Assembly: GCA_910579745.1 (NCBI GenBank)
Contig: CAJTVH010000017.1
Coordinates: forward strand, 1 to 55,533
Length of the DNA: 55,533 nt
Origin: an uncultured Clostridia bacterium
GTDB lineage: Bacteria > Bacillota > Clostridia > Lachnospirales > CAG-274
Direction: 5' to 3'
Shown here piece by piece: positions 8,165 to 16,459 of the stretch. Positions within the stretch are counted from its first letter, which is position 1, and every line of letters starts with the position of its first letter. Under the pieces are notes generated by a model. The model was given only the letters and a program-made list of their open reading frames with translations, made no database searches and was not told the origin of the DNA. A program made the translations under genes and the position numbers.

Positions 8165-9787
8165 TTACCCAAATATAATTTTAAGCATTTCTTTTATTCT
8201 ATCCTCATAAGTATGAAATTTTTTAACTTTATCATAAGCACTCTCAATCATTTTATATCTAAGCTCATCACGTTTTAAATAATACTCCGCAAGCTCAATC
8301 GCTTCTTCCATACTGTGAAAAACAGCTATATCAACCCCGTCGTCAAAATATTCCACAAGCTCCTCTTTATAATTTGAAAGCAAAAATCCGCATGAGCCCA
8401 AAATATCAAATACCCTCATAGGAAGCCCCGATTCAAAACATGTCCTTATAATGTTAAGATTAATTTTAGAACGGTTAAAAACGTCTGGCATTTGCTTAAA
8501 ATGCTCGGCAAATCCCTCATAACAATTAACATACTTTTTCCATTCGTCGTTTCCGTAAACCTTAAAATCAAAATGCTTCTCAAATTCTTTAGCGAAACTT
8601 GACCTTTCTATATAAATCTGCTCACGGTCTATTAAAAAAGCCATTATCTCTTTAAGAGGAATGTGAACTATTAAATCCCTGTCTATTATCTCAAGCCCTG
8701 ACTCTTTTAATATTTTTTCACTGAGTTCGTCTGTAACAAGCTCTTTCACAACATATTTATCTATACATTTACTTTGTTTTTCTATTATTTTCTTAATTTC
8801 CGAAACAGTTTCCTCGCTTAGCTCAGACAGCAAATCTTTTCTTATCTCACTTACCGTCAGCCCTCCCACAAAAGACACATCAGCGATAAAATTGTTTTTT
8901 TGTATATTTTTCTTTATTCTTGTCGTGTTAACAGCTACCGGCATATGAAAAACATTTTTAAGTCCCCGTTCTCTTAAATAATTCGCTACCGATCTTTCAA
9001 ATACAAAGATATATTCCTTATCGTTATCGGGTTTTTCATAATATAACGGATAACACGGCGTATCCACAGTCAGTGATATATAATATATATTTAAAGCTTT
9101 ACTCACATGAGAAATATAGGGATTATAATTTACTGAAAATAATATATCCGCTCCCATATCGGAGAGGCACTTTTCCAAAACGCTTGTACTTTTAAAATCA
9201 TACAAGTCCAAGGCCGAGACATCAAAACCTAAATTGGAAAAAGCGTCCATACAGTCGTTCGCTATGGTAATATGCTTAAAACATACAACCTTTTTATTAT
9301 ATTTTATAATATTATTTATTTTACAAAAATCAATAGCGGCTTTAAAAAACTCAAAATTAAGAGAAACCGCCTTCTCCAAAATATAAAAATTAGAATTTAC
9401 TCCAAAATCAAATTTTTTATACTCATCACCAAATAAAAATTTAACTCTACTATCGCTTAAAATTGAGCTAAGCTCAGTCTCTTCTTTTATAACATTATAA
9501 AAAGACTTATCATAATCAATAACATAAACCGTTCCTTTTGTTTTCTCCAAAATTTCAGATATTTCATATCCGAGACCAAGTCCAAGTACTATATAGTCAG
9601 TATTATAAATTTTTCTGTCTATTAAATTTTTCCTGGGATAATATTTTGAGTACAAATATATTTTTTTATTTCCTTTTATAATCTTACAGGTAAAATTATC
9701 ATCCTTCGCTCTCTCAAGAATAATATTAAATCCCCAAACCGGATTCTCATCTATGTTTTCTTCCATCGCTTTTTCAAACATATCCAT
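8165..9787 (-). CDS. CgeB-like glycosyltransferase, copy B
   Basis: A 540-residue protein. The C-terminal half (residues about 380-540) fits the CgeB-type glycosyltransferase group: NRSKINLNIIRT, then GLPMRVFDILGSCGFLLSNYKEEL, which is the nucleotide-sugar site. The middle, with PCYPLYYEKPDNDKEYIFVFE, resembles the DUF3880 domain often found before it. The N-terminal part (about 60-130), YIVLGLGLGYEISEILE with VYVIDYDKSFYNVI, looks like the Rossmann segment of motility-associated (Maf) or DUF115 glycosyltransferases. No signal peptide or membrane segment is seen. It likely glycosylates a surface, flagellar or spore protein. It is a tandem duplicate of the gene at 9919-11541. Confidence 0.75.
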   Translation of the reverse strand: MDMFEKAMEENIDENPVWGFNIILERAKDDNFTCKIIKGNKKIYLYSKYYPRKNLIDRKIYNTDYIVLGLGLGYEISEILEKTKGTVYVIDYDKSFYNVIKEETELSSILSDSRVKFLFGDEYKKFDFGVNSNFYILEKAVSLNFEFFKAAIDFCKINNIIKYNKKVVCFKHITIANDCMDAFSNLGFDVSALDLYDFKSTSVLEKCLSDMGADILFSVNYNPYISHVSKALNIYYISLTVDTPCYPLYYEKPDNDKEYIFVFERSVANYLRERGLKNVFHMPVAVNTTRIKKNIQKNNFIADVSFVGGLTVSEIRKDLLSELSEETVSEIKKIIEKQSKCIDKYVVKELVTDELSEKILKESGLEIIDRDLIVHIPLKEIMAFLIDREQIYIERSSFAKEFEKHFDFKVYGNDEWKKYVNCYEGFAEHFKQMPDVFNRSKINLNIIRTCFESGLPMRVFDILGSCGFLLSNYKEELVEYFDDGVDIAVFHSMEEAIELAEYYLKRDELRYKMIESAYDKVKKFHTYEDRIKEMLKIIFG

Positions 9788-9918
9788 ATATTTAATACTC
9801 CTATAAGTTATTTTTTACACTTTTCGTTAAAGCGCAATTCTCAGATACACTATAAACTTATTCGCGAAATTAGCTTCTCTCAAAATAACAATTATGTCTT
9901 TTTAAATTTATTTTATAT

Positions 9919-11541
9919 TTATCCAAATACAATTTTAAGCATTTCTTTTATTCTGTCCTCATAAGTATGAAATTTTTTAACTTTATTATAAGCGCTCTCA
10001 ATCATTTTATATCTAAGCTCGTCACGTTTTAAATAATACTCCGCAAGCTCAATCGCTTCTTCCATACTGTGAAAAACAGCTATATCAACCCCGTCGTCAA
10101 AATATTCCACAAGCTCCTCTTTATAATTTGAAAGCAAAAATCCGCATGAGCCCAAAATATCAAATACCCTCATAGGAAGTCCTGATTCGACATATGTTCT
10201 TATAATATTAAGATTGATTTTAGAACGGTTAAAAATATCTGGCATCTGCTCAAAATGTTCGGCAAACCCCTCGTAACAATTAATATACTTTTTCCATTCA
10301 TCGTTTCCATAAACTTTAAAATCAAAACGCTTTTCAAATTCCTTAGCGAAATTAGCCCTTTCAATATAACTTTGTTCACGGGCGACTAAAAAAGCGATTA
10401 GCTCTCTCATTGTGATATAAACCACTAAATTTTTATCTTTTATCTCAATTCCCGACTCTTTTGATATTTTATCACTTAACTCATCTGTAATAAGGTCTTT
10501 TATAATATATTTGTCTATATAATTATTTTGTTTTTCTATTATTTTTGAAATCTCCGAAACGGTGTTCTCTCTTAATCCCTGTAAAAAATCATTTCTTATC
10601 TCGCTTACCGTCAGCCCACCAACAAAAGACACATCGGCTATGAAATTATCTTTTTGTGCCTTTTTCTTTATTCTTGTCATATTAACAGCCACAGGCATAT
10701 GAAAAACATTTTCAACACCCTGTTTTTTTAAGCAGTTTGTAACCGCTTTATCATATACAAAAATAAATTCTTTATCATTATCTAACTTTCTGTAATATAA
10801 CTGGCAGCAAGGCGTATCTACCGCCCATGATATGTAATATATATTTAAAACCTTGCTTATATAGGAAACATAAGGCTCATAATTTATTGAAAATAATATA
10901 TCCGCTTTTATGTCAATAAGACATTTCCTCAATTCATCAACATCTTTAAAATCGTCTAAATCCAAAACTGAAACATCAAAGCCTAAATCAGAAAAAGTGT
11001 CCGCGCAATCTTTCGCTATAGTAACATGTTTAAAACATACAACCCTTTTATTACGCTTTATAATATTACCCGTTTTGTGAAAATCTATAATGGTTTTAAA
11101 AAACGCAAAATTAAAAGAAACCACCTTTTCCAGAATATAAAAATTAAAATCTTTTTCAAACTCAAATCGTTTATAATCATCGCCAAATAAAAATTTAACT
11201 CTGTTATCGCTTAAAATTGAGTTAAGCGCAGCTTTTTCTTTTATAATATTATAAAAAGATTTATCATAATCAATAACATACACTGTTCCCTTTGTTTTCT
11301 CTAAAATTTCAGATATTTCATATCCTAAACCAAGTCCCAACACGATATAATCTGTATTATAAATTTTTTGGTTTATTAAGTTTTTCTTAGGATAATATTT
11401 TGAGTATAAATATATTTTTTTATTTCCTTTTACAATCTTACAGGTGAAATTATTATCCTTAGCCCTTTCAAGCGTAATCTCAAGACCCTCGTCCAAATTT
11501 TTTTCTATACTCTTTCCTGACATTTCGTCAAATATATTCAT
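9919..11541 (-). CDS. CgeB-like glycosyltransferase, copy A
   Basis: Also 540 residues, with the same layout as its neighbour: a Maf/DUF115-like N-terminal Rossmann segment, a DUF3880-like middle and a CgeB-type C-terminal domain. Residues about 40-115 and the last 110 or so are nearly the same in both copies, while the middle is much more diverged. The ATG at 11541 follows AGGAGTATCAG. A 131-base spacer separates the copies, and both run toward 8.1 kb, so they could be one transcript. The acceptor is unknown. A diverged donor or acceptor preference between the copies is an inference from where they differ. Confidence 0.75.
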   Translation of the reverse strand: MNIFDEMSGKSIEKNLDEGLEITLERAKDNNFTCKIVKGNKKIYLYSKYYPKKNLINQKIYNTDYIVLGLGLGYEISEILEKTKGTVYVIDYDKSFYNIIKEKAALNSILSDNRVKFLFGDDYKRFEFEKDFNFYILEKVVSFNFAFFKTIIDFHKTGNIIKRNKRVVCFKHVTIAKDCADTFSDLGFDVSVLDLDDFKDVDELRKCLIDIKADILFSINYEPYVSYISKVLNIYYISWAVDTPCCQLYYRKLDNDKEFIFVYDKAVTNCLKKQGVENVFHMPVAVNMTRIKKKAQKDNFIADVSFVGGLTVSEIRNDFLQGLRENTVSEISKIIEKQNNYIDKYIIKDLITDELSDKISKESGIEIKDKNLVVYITMRELIAFLVAREQSYIERANFAKEFEKRFDFKVYGNDEWKKYINCYEGFAEHFEQMPDIFNRSKINLNIIRTYVESGLPMRVFDILGSCGFLLSNYKEELVEYFDDGVDIAVFHSMEEAIELAEYYLKRDELRYKMIESAYNKVKKFHTYEDRIKEMLKIVFG

Positions 11542-11631
11542 ATATCTGATACTCCTATAAATTGTTTTTTAAAATATTCTTTATAGTAAATTCGTCTTTA
11601 TTTATATAAAACCATTTTAAATATACTTATC

Positions 11632-11796
11632 TAGAGCGTATCTGAAAACTATCATAAGCTATCAGTTATATACGCGAAATATCCAAAAAATTATTAAAAA
11701 ATAAATGAAAACGGTTCAATTAAACAGAAAAGCCTTTTTGTTTCGTTTTATTTTTTATAATTTTTCGCGCGTATTTTTGTTTTCAGATACGCTCTA
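11632..11796. mobile_element. 165-bp TA-flanked MITE-like inverted-repeat element, copy 1
   Basis: The termini GAGCGTATCTGAAAAC and GTTTTCAGATACGCTC are perfect 16-bp inverted repeats flanked by TA on each side. The two arms continue to pair imperfectly inward, including ATACGCG near each end. The centre is a small nested hairpin, AACAGAAAAGCC/TTTTTGTT. No reading frame is present. A second copy of identical length lies at 46084-46248 on the far side of the B12 locus. TA duplication is typical of IS630/Tc1-mariner transposition, which is the inferred source. The rest of the gap 11542-12214 is AT-rich with no other feature I can support. Confidence 0.8.
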
Positions 11797-12214
11797 AATT
11801 TTATATTCCTAAGATTTTAACTTCAAAAATATATATTGAAATTTAAAAACTGCCATAAAGTACACTTTATAACAGTAAAACACTTATGTATGTTTTTAAC
11901 ATATTATAATTTAAATTATAAAATAATTCATCAATTTTGTCAAATAACAATTAAATTTTATCCTTTTCCCATCTACAAACGCACGCTATGAGATATTTAA
12001 ACAAAACGTACAAACAAATAATCATTCATAGTAAATACTTGTCAAGATAAACCCTAAGTTGTCAATTTAGCCAAAGACTATTGGTATTTCACATCAAAAA
12101 AAATACTCATAGCCTACATCGGCAAGCCGTTTTTGATTTCATAGTAAACTTATACTCCCCGCTGAAATCATTAAATAAGCTCACACCGCTTAAAGAAAAT
12201 AGCGCTTACTTAAT

Positions 12215-12733
12215 TCAATTAAGTTTACGTATAGCTATATAACGATAATGGAGCATATCCACACCTCGATAATGTTTCATCCAACTATCAGCCGCAATCA
12301 TGCCATTTCTCACGGCTACATTCTGAGAGGCTATATTCGTATCTCTGATAATAGAACAAACCTCATCCGCGTTTAATATCTCAAAAGCATATTTCTTGCA
12401 CGCTTTAGCAGCTTCAACAGCATAACCTTTATGCCAATATCGTCGTTGGAAAAGATAACCTATCTCAAGCACTTCTTTATCTTTCCACATCTGCATCGTA
12501 AGTCCGCATTGTCCTATAAGTTCATCTGTTTTTTTTAAAATAACAGCCCACAAACCAAATCCCCATTTCTGATAATGAAAAATTTGTCTATCAAGCCACT
12601 CATGTACTTCTATGTCACTAAACGCTCCCTCATAAGCGTACATTGCCTCTTTATCACGCAATATCTTACATAAAGATTTAAAATCTGTTTGATTCAGCTC
12701 TCGTAAGTACAATCTCTCTGTTTCAAATATCAT
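12215..12733 (-). CDS. GNAT acetyltransferase, RimJ/RimL type
   Basis: A 172-residue protein with the pattern of RimJ/RimL-like N-acetyltransferases: an N-terminal ETERLYLRELNQTDFKSLCKIL, a mid-domain LIGQCGLTMQMWKDKEVLEIGYLFQRRYWHKGYAVEAAKACKKYA (read in parts, the motif A acetyl-CoA loop is RRYWHKGYAVEAA), and SIIRDTNIASQNVAVRNGM at the end. It is full length for the family. The acceptor could be a protein N-terminus or a small molecule. It is a single gene just downstream of the B12 locus with about 180 bases between, and no functional link is evident. Confidence 0.85.
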   Translation of the reverse strand: MIFETERLYLRELNQTDFKSLCKILRDKEAMYAYEGAFSDIEVHEWLDRQIFHYQKWGFGLWAVILKKTDELIGQCGLTMQMWKDKEVLEIGYLFQRRYWHKGYAVEAAKACKKYAFEILNADEVCSIIRDTNIASQNVAVRNGMIAADSWMKHYRGVDMLHYRYIAIRKLN

Positions 12734-12916
12734 ATTTTATCACCTTCTCAAATTTTGAGTTTGTTAATCTGATTACATTATCAAGCGTTCGCTTAATTCA
12801 ATGTAAATTGTTGAAATCGGATAAATTTTAAACCCTGCACCATAAAAACTAAAGGGGGCTTAAATTTTTAACTTAAAAATATGTGTTATAAACTGACTTT
12901 AATAGTTATAAACATA

Positions 12917-13480
12917 TTATAAATCTTTTAAATAAATACCATCCTCGTTTTCTAAAATCTCAAACTCCAAATATTCCCCATTTTCTATTTTCCAGTCAAA
13001 AAAAGATTTTTTTTCATAATAAAACCTTTCAAGTATAGCCATAATAGTACCGCCATGCGTCACAAAAGTCACGCTTTCCGCATTATTATTAAGTACAACT
13101 TTCTCAAAACACTTTACACATCTCATCCTAAACTCAAAATAACCCTCGCCGCCTGGAAACCCTGTTTTCCCTCCGCTTTCAAGCCATTTTAAATACTCGC
13201 TGTTGTCTTTAAGCTCATTGTAATTTTTATTCTCAAAATCCCCAAAATCGCACTCTCTCAAATCATCATATATCTCAAATCCATCACCATATATAATTTT
13301 CGTCGTCTCAATACATCTTCTCATTGGACTTGAGATAATACGCTCAGATTTTGGATATTTCTCTTTAAAACATTGTATTTCATAAATTCCCGTATCCGAT
13401 AATCCCTCGTTGGTAGAACCTATATATCTTTTTTCAATATTTCCCTTTGTTTTTCCATGCCTTATAAAAATAACCCTCAA
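12917..13480 (-). CDS. cobC: Histidine phosphatase, probable alpha-ribazole phosphatase
   Basis: A 187-residue phosphoglycerate-mutase-fold phosphatase. The N-terminal IFIRHGKT holds the catalytic His (RHG motif). SSPMRRCIETTKII and DLRECDFGDFENKNYNEL follow in family order, and VTHGGTIMAI holds the second His. The step assigned is removal of phosphate from alpha-ribazole-5'-phosphate or cobalamin phosphate. This rests on its position as the last gene of the B12 series, since the fold is shared by many phosphatases. It starts at a TTG (13478-13480) preceded by AAAGGTGAG. The gap from cobT is 188 bases, so it might have its own promoter. Confidence 0.75.
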   Translation of the reverse strand: MRVIFIRHGKTKGNIEKRYIGSTNEGLSDTGIYEIQCFKEKYPKSERIISSPMRRCIETTKIIYGDGFEIYDDLRECDFGDFENKNYNELKDNSEYLKWLESGGKTGFPGGEGYFEFRMRCVKCFEKVVLNNNAESVTFVTHGGTIMAILERFYYEKKSFFDWKIENGEYLEFEILENEDGIYLKDL

Positions 13481-13668
13481 TTTATCTCACCTTTAAATCA
13501 TCCTAAATATATGCTTTTAGTGTACTTTATACCTTGTCTTTTTAAACTTATTTATCATATTAGCTTGGCAGCATAATCAATTACTATTAATAAAATATTT
13601 TTTCATCAGACAAATAATAGCGTAAAAATATTTATAAATAGTATCAAACAAGTTATTGAACAAGCCTA

Positions 13669-14730
13669 TCATTCCAATATGTGATAAGTCTCGTCTCCAT
13701 TCCAATTTTGAAAAGTATGCATTTGAGAATATACCCCATAAGCCATATCCAAAAGAGGAAAAAGAGCGACCGCCCCCGTTCCCTCTCCAAGGCACATATC
13801 AGCCGTTATAATAGGAGAAAGTCCCAGTTTGTTAAGAACAAGTTTTCCAGCTGGTTCTTTAGAGACATGGGAAGCTATAATATAATCTTTTATCCTAGGG
13901 CAAATTCGCACAGCTAAAACAGCACTTATAGCTGAAATAAAACCATCAATTACAATAGGAACATGGCACGCCCCTCCACCGATAAAAACTCCCGTAAGCC
14001 CCGCTATATCAAGACCACCAATCTTTGAGATTACATCTATTGAGTCGTTCCTGTCAGGTCTATTTATATCAATAGCGCTTTTAACGGCTTCTACTTTTTT
14101 TCTCAAACCTTCCTTTGTAAGTCCCGCTCCTCTTCCAGTAACAGCCTCAGCTGGTAAATCAAAAAGAAAAGACATTATGGCGCTGCTGGTTGTCGTATTG
14201 CCTATACCCATTTCACCAGTGGCGATAATGTCATAGCCTTTATCTCTAAGCTCAATAACCTTGTTTATCCCTGCCTCAATAGCGGAAACAGCTTGTTCTC
14301 TCGTCATAGCCGCTCCCTTAACGATATTCCTTGTACCATACGCCACCTTTATTTTTTTATCCGTAACTCCTTTCACGTCAACAGATACGCCAATATCGAC
14401 AGGAAATATATCAACGCCAGCGATTTTAGACATAATACAAGCACTTGTAAGCCCCCTTGAGAAATTTTCCGTAACAACCGCCGTAACCTCTTGACCTGTT
14501 TGTGTAACACCCTCCTCTACAACCCCGTTATCAGCGCACATAACAATAAGAGCTTTCTTTTCAATACTATATTGAGAAGCACCTTTTATTCCCGAAATTT
14601 TTGTGATAATATCTTCCAGTTTTCCGAGACTAAATAACGGTTTAGCGATAGAAAGCCATTGTTTTTTTGTTTTTTTCATAGCTTCCTCATCTATAGCGCA
14701 AACTTTCTCAATCGCCTCAAAAAGCTTCAT
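13669..14730 (-). CDS. cobT: Nicotinate-nucleotide--dimethylbenzimidazole phosphoribosyltransferase
   Basis: A 353-residue CobT, which makes alpha-ribazole phosphate from nicotinate mononucleotide and a lower-ligand base. Family motifs seen are VMCADNGVVEEGVTQTG, TGEMGIGNTTTSSAI, and KEPAGKLVLNKLGLSPIITADMCLGEGTGA near the C-terminus (quoted here in family order; the catalytic Glu lies in LGEGTGA). An open frame continues upstream, but the ATG at 14730 has an excellent GAGGAGGAATTTT binding site and begins the conserved MKLFEAIEKV, so that start is chosen. The upstream extension would cross a MITE remnant. Which base is attached cannot be read from this gene. Confidence 0.95.
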   Translation of the reverse strand: MKLFEAIEKVCAIDEEAMKKTKKQWLSIAKPLFSLGKLEDIITKISGIKGASQYSIEKKALIVMCADNGVVEEGVTQTGQEVTAVVTENFSRGLTSACIMSKIAGVDIFPVDIGVSVDVKGVTDKKIKVAYGTRNIVKGAAMTREQAVSAIEAGINKVIELRDKGYDIIATGEMGIGNTTTSSAIMSFLFDLPAEAVTGRGAGLTKEGLRKKVEAVKSAIDINRPDRNDSIDVISKIGGLDIAGLTGVFIGGGACHVPIVIDGFISAISAVLAVRICPRIKDYIIASHVSKEPAGKLVLNKLGLSPIITADMCLGEGTGAVALFPLLDMAYGVYSQMHTFQNWNGDETYHILE

Positions 14731-14765
14731 AAAATTCCTCCTCTCAGCTAAAAACATAGTTACCC

Positions 14766-14797
14766 TAGAGCGTACCTGAAAACTAAAATACGCTCTA
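14766..14797. mobile_element. 32-bp remnant of the TA-flanked MITE-like element
   Basis: TAGAGCGTACCTGAAAAC, then TAAAA, then TACGCTCTA. It is the left terminus of the 165-bp element joined almost directly to the end of the right terminus, with the whole interior missing. It lies in the 164-base gap between cobT and the adenosyltransferase gene and can form a short hairpin in the message. Confidence 0.6.
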
Positions 14798-14894
14798 AAA
14801 AATTTACACATTTTTGAAAAATCTCTATTAAAGGCAAAACCGTATAACTATAATTTTACTGTTTTGATGAAATATTTTTTCTTTCCTTTCTACT

Positions 14895-15425
14895 TTATTT
14901 CTCAATCATCTTTCTTGACCCTATCCCTCTGTCAAAAGGATGTCTTATTTTAAGTATATCAGATACATAATCCGCAATATCAAAAAGCTTTCTATCAGGT
15001 TTTCTCCCTGTAAGAACAACCTCAAGACCAAAAGGTTTATTATTAAGAAACTCTATCATTCTATCCAAAGATATATAATTATTGTTTATAGCGTTAATAG
15101 CCTCGTCAAGTATTAGTAAGTCAAACTTTTCATTATTAACCCTGTTTATTATATCCTCAAATCGCTTTGTGTAATAAAGCTTAGCCTCTCTTTTTTCCTC
15201 ATCCGTCATATCTTTACTAAACTTTGATTTCCTATATCCGTCTATAACATCAACACCGTCAATTTTTTTCATAACGTCAATCTCTCCGCTTGAACCGTCT
15301 TTCATAAACTGATAAAATAAAACTTTCCCCCCGCCACCTGCACATCTCACGCAAAGACCGACAGCCGCCGTTGTCTTCCCCTTTCCGTCGCCGAAATAAA
15401 TATGAATAAGCCCTTTACAGTCCAA
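14895..15425 (-). CDS. cobO: Cob(I)yrinic acid a,c-diamide adenosyltransferase
   Basis: A 176-residue CobA/CobO/BtuR-type ATP:corrinoid adenosyltransferase, which adds the 5'-deoxyadenosyl upper ligand. The P-loop GDGKGKTTAAVGLCVR is at residues about 12-27, DLLILDEAINAINNNYI supplies the second motif, and VLTGRKPDRKLFDIADYV the third. Its length is normal for the family. Translation appears to begin at a TTG (15423-15425), nine bases after GGAGG. HemB lies immediately upstream with a 45-base gap. The symbol cobA is used for this enzyme in enteric bacteria; I use cobO to avoid confusion with the methyltransferase cobA at 32134. Confidence 0.93.
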   Translation of the reverse strand: MDCKGLIHIYFGDGKGKTTAAVGLCVRCAGGGGKVLFYQFMKDGSSGEIDVMKKIDGVDVIDGYRKSKFSKDMTDEEKREAKLYYTKRFEDIINRVNNEKFDLLILDEAINAINNNYISLDRMIEFLNNKPFGLEVVLTGRKPDRKLFDIADYVSDILKIRHPFDRGIGSRKMIEK

Positions 15426-15470
15426 AAAAATTTTCCTCCCTAAAAATATATTTTAAATATATAAAACAGT

Positions 15471-16457
15471 TTATATTTTTCCCGTTTTTATAAGCTCGGC
15501 AATTTCCATAGCGTAATATGTAATTAAAATATCTGCTCCAGCTCTGTACATACATACAGCGCTCTCGCCCACAACAGCCATTTCATCAATATATCCAAGC
15601 TTCGCTCCGGCCTTAATCATTGAATATTCCCCACTCACACTGTATAAAGCTACAGGTTTGTTAAATTTGTCTTTAATTAGCCTTAGCACGTCAAGATACG
15701 CCATACCTGGTTTTACCATTAAAATATCGGCTCCCTCGTTTATATCAAGTTCGGCCTCGACAATGGCTTCCCCGCTATTGTGAAAATCCATCTGATAGCT
15801 TTTTCTGTCACCGAAAGAAGGGGCTGAACCAGCGGCGTCTCTAAACGGCCCATAAAAAGACGACGAATATTTAACCGAATAAGACATTATAGGTACATTA
15901 ATAAAACCGTTTTCATCAAGTACTTTTCTTATAGCTCCTATCCTCCCGTCCATCATGTCGGACGGAGCGACCATGTCCGCGCCCGCCAAAGCATGTGAAA
16001 GGGCTATTTTAGCAAGAATCTCCAAAGTTTTATCATTATCAACATATTCACCGTTGAGTATTCCGCAGTGCCCATGAGATGTATATTCACACATACATAC
16101 GTCGGTTATGCAATAAATATCGCTATAATTTTCTTTTATATATCTTAAAGCCTTTTGAACAATTCCATTTTCGTTCCACGCCCCGCTGCCAAATTCATCT
16201 TTTTTGTCAGGCACACCAAAAATAAGAACCGTTTTAACACCACTTTCATAAAGTCTCTCAAAGAGCTCATAAAGCCTGTCAATACTCCATCTATACTGAC
16301 CTGGCATAGTAGATATTTCCTCTTTTATATCAAACCCCTCCGTTACAAAAAAAGGATATACCAAAGTATCTTTTGAAATTTTCGTTTCCCGTACAATTTT
16401 TCTTAAACTGTCGGTTGTTCTCAACCTTCTTGGCCTTTTTATAATTTCCGATTTCAT
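15471..16457 (-). CDS. hemB: Porphobilinogen synthase (ALA dehydratase)
   Basis: A 328-residue HemB, which joins two 5-aminolevulinate molecules into porphobilinogen. The zinc-binding Cys cluster is visible in DVCMCEYTSHGHCGIL (residues about 118-133), so this is the Zn-dependent type. The Schiff-base lysines lie in PIMSYSVKYSSSFYGPFRDA and in ILMVKPGMAYLDV. The start at 16457 is 2 bases from the cbiP stop, with its GAGGGGG site inside the end of cbiP, so translation is probably coupled. Its place among late B12 genes shows that tetrapyrrole precursor supply is tied to B12 here. Confidence 0.97.
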   Translation of the reverse strand: MKSEIIKRPRRLRTTDSLRKIVRETKISKDTLVYPFFVTEGFDIKEEISTMPGQYRWSIDRLYELFERLYESGVKTVLIFGVPDKKDEFGSGAWNENGIVQKALRYIKENYSDIYCITDVCMCEYTSHGHCGILNGEYVDNDKTLEILAKIALSHALAGADMVAPSDMMDGRIGAIRKVLDENGFINVPIMSYSVKYSSSFYGPFRDAAGSAPSFGDRKSYQMDFHNSGEAIVEAELDINEGADILMVKPGMAYLDVLRLIKDKFNKPVALYSVSGEYSMIKAGAKLGYIDEMAVVGESAVCMYRAGADILITYYAMEIAELIKTGKI

Positions 16458-16459
16458 TT

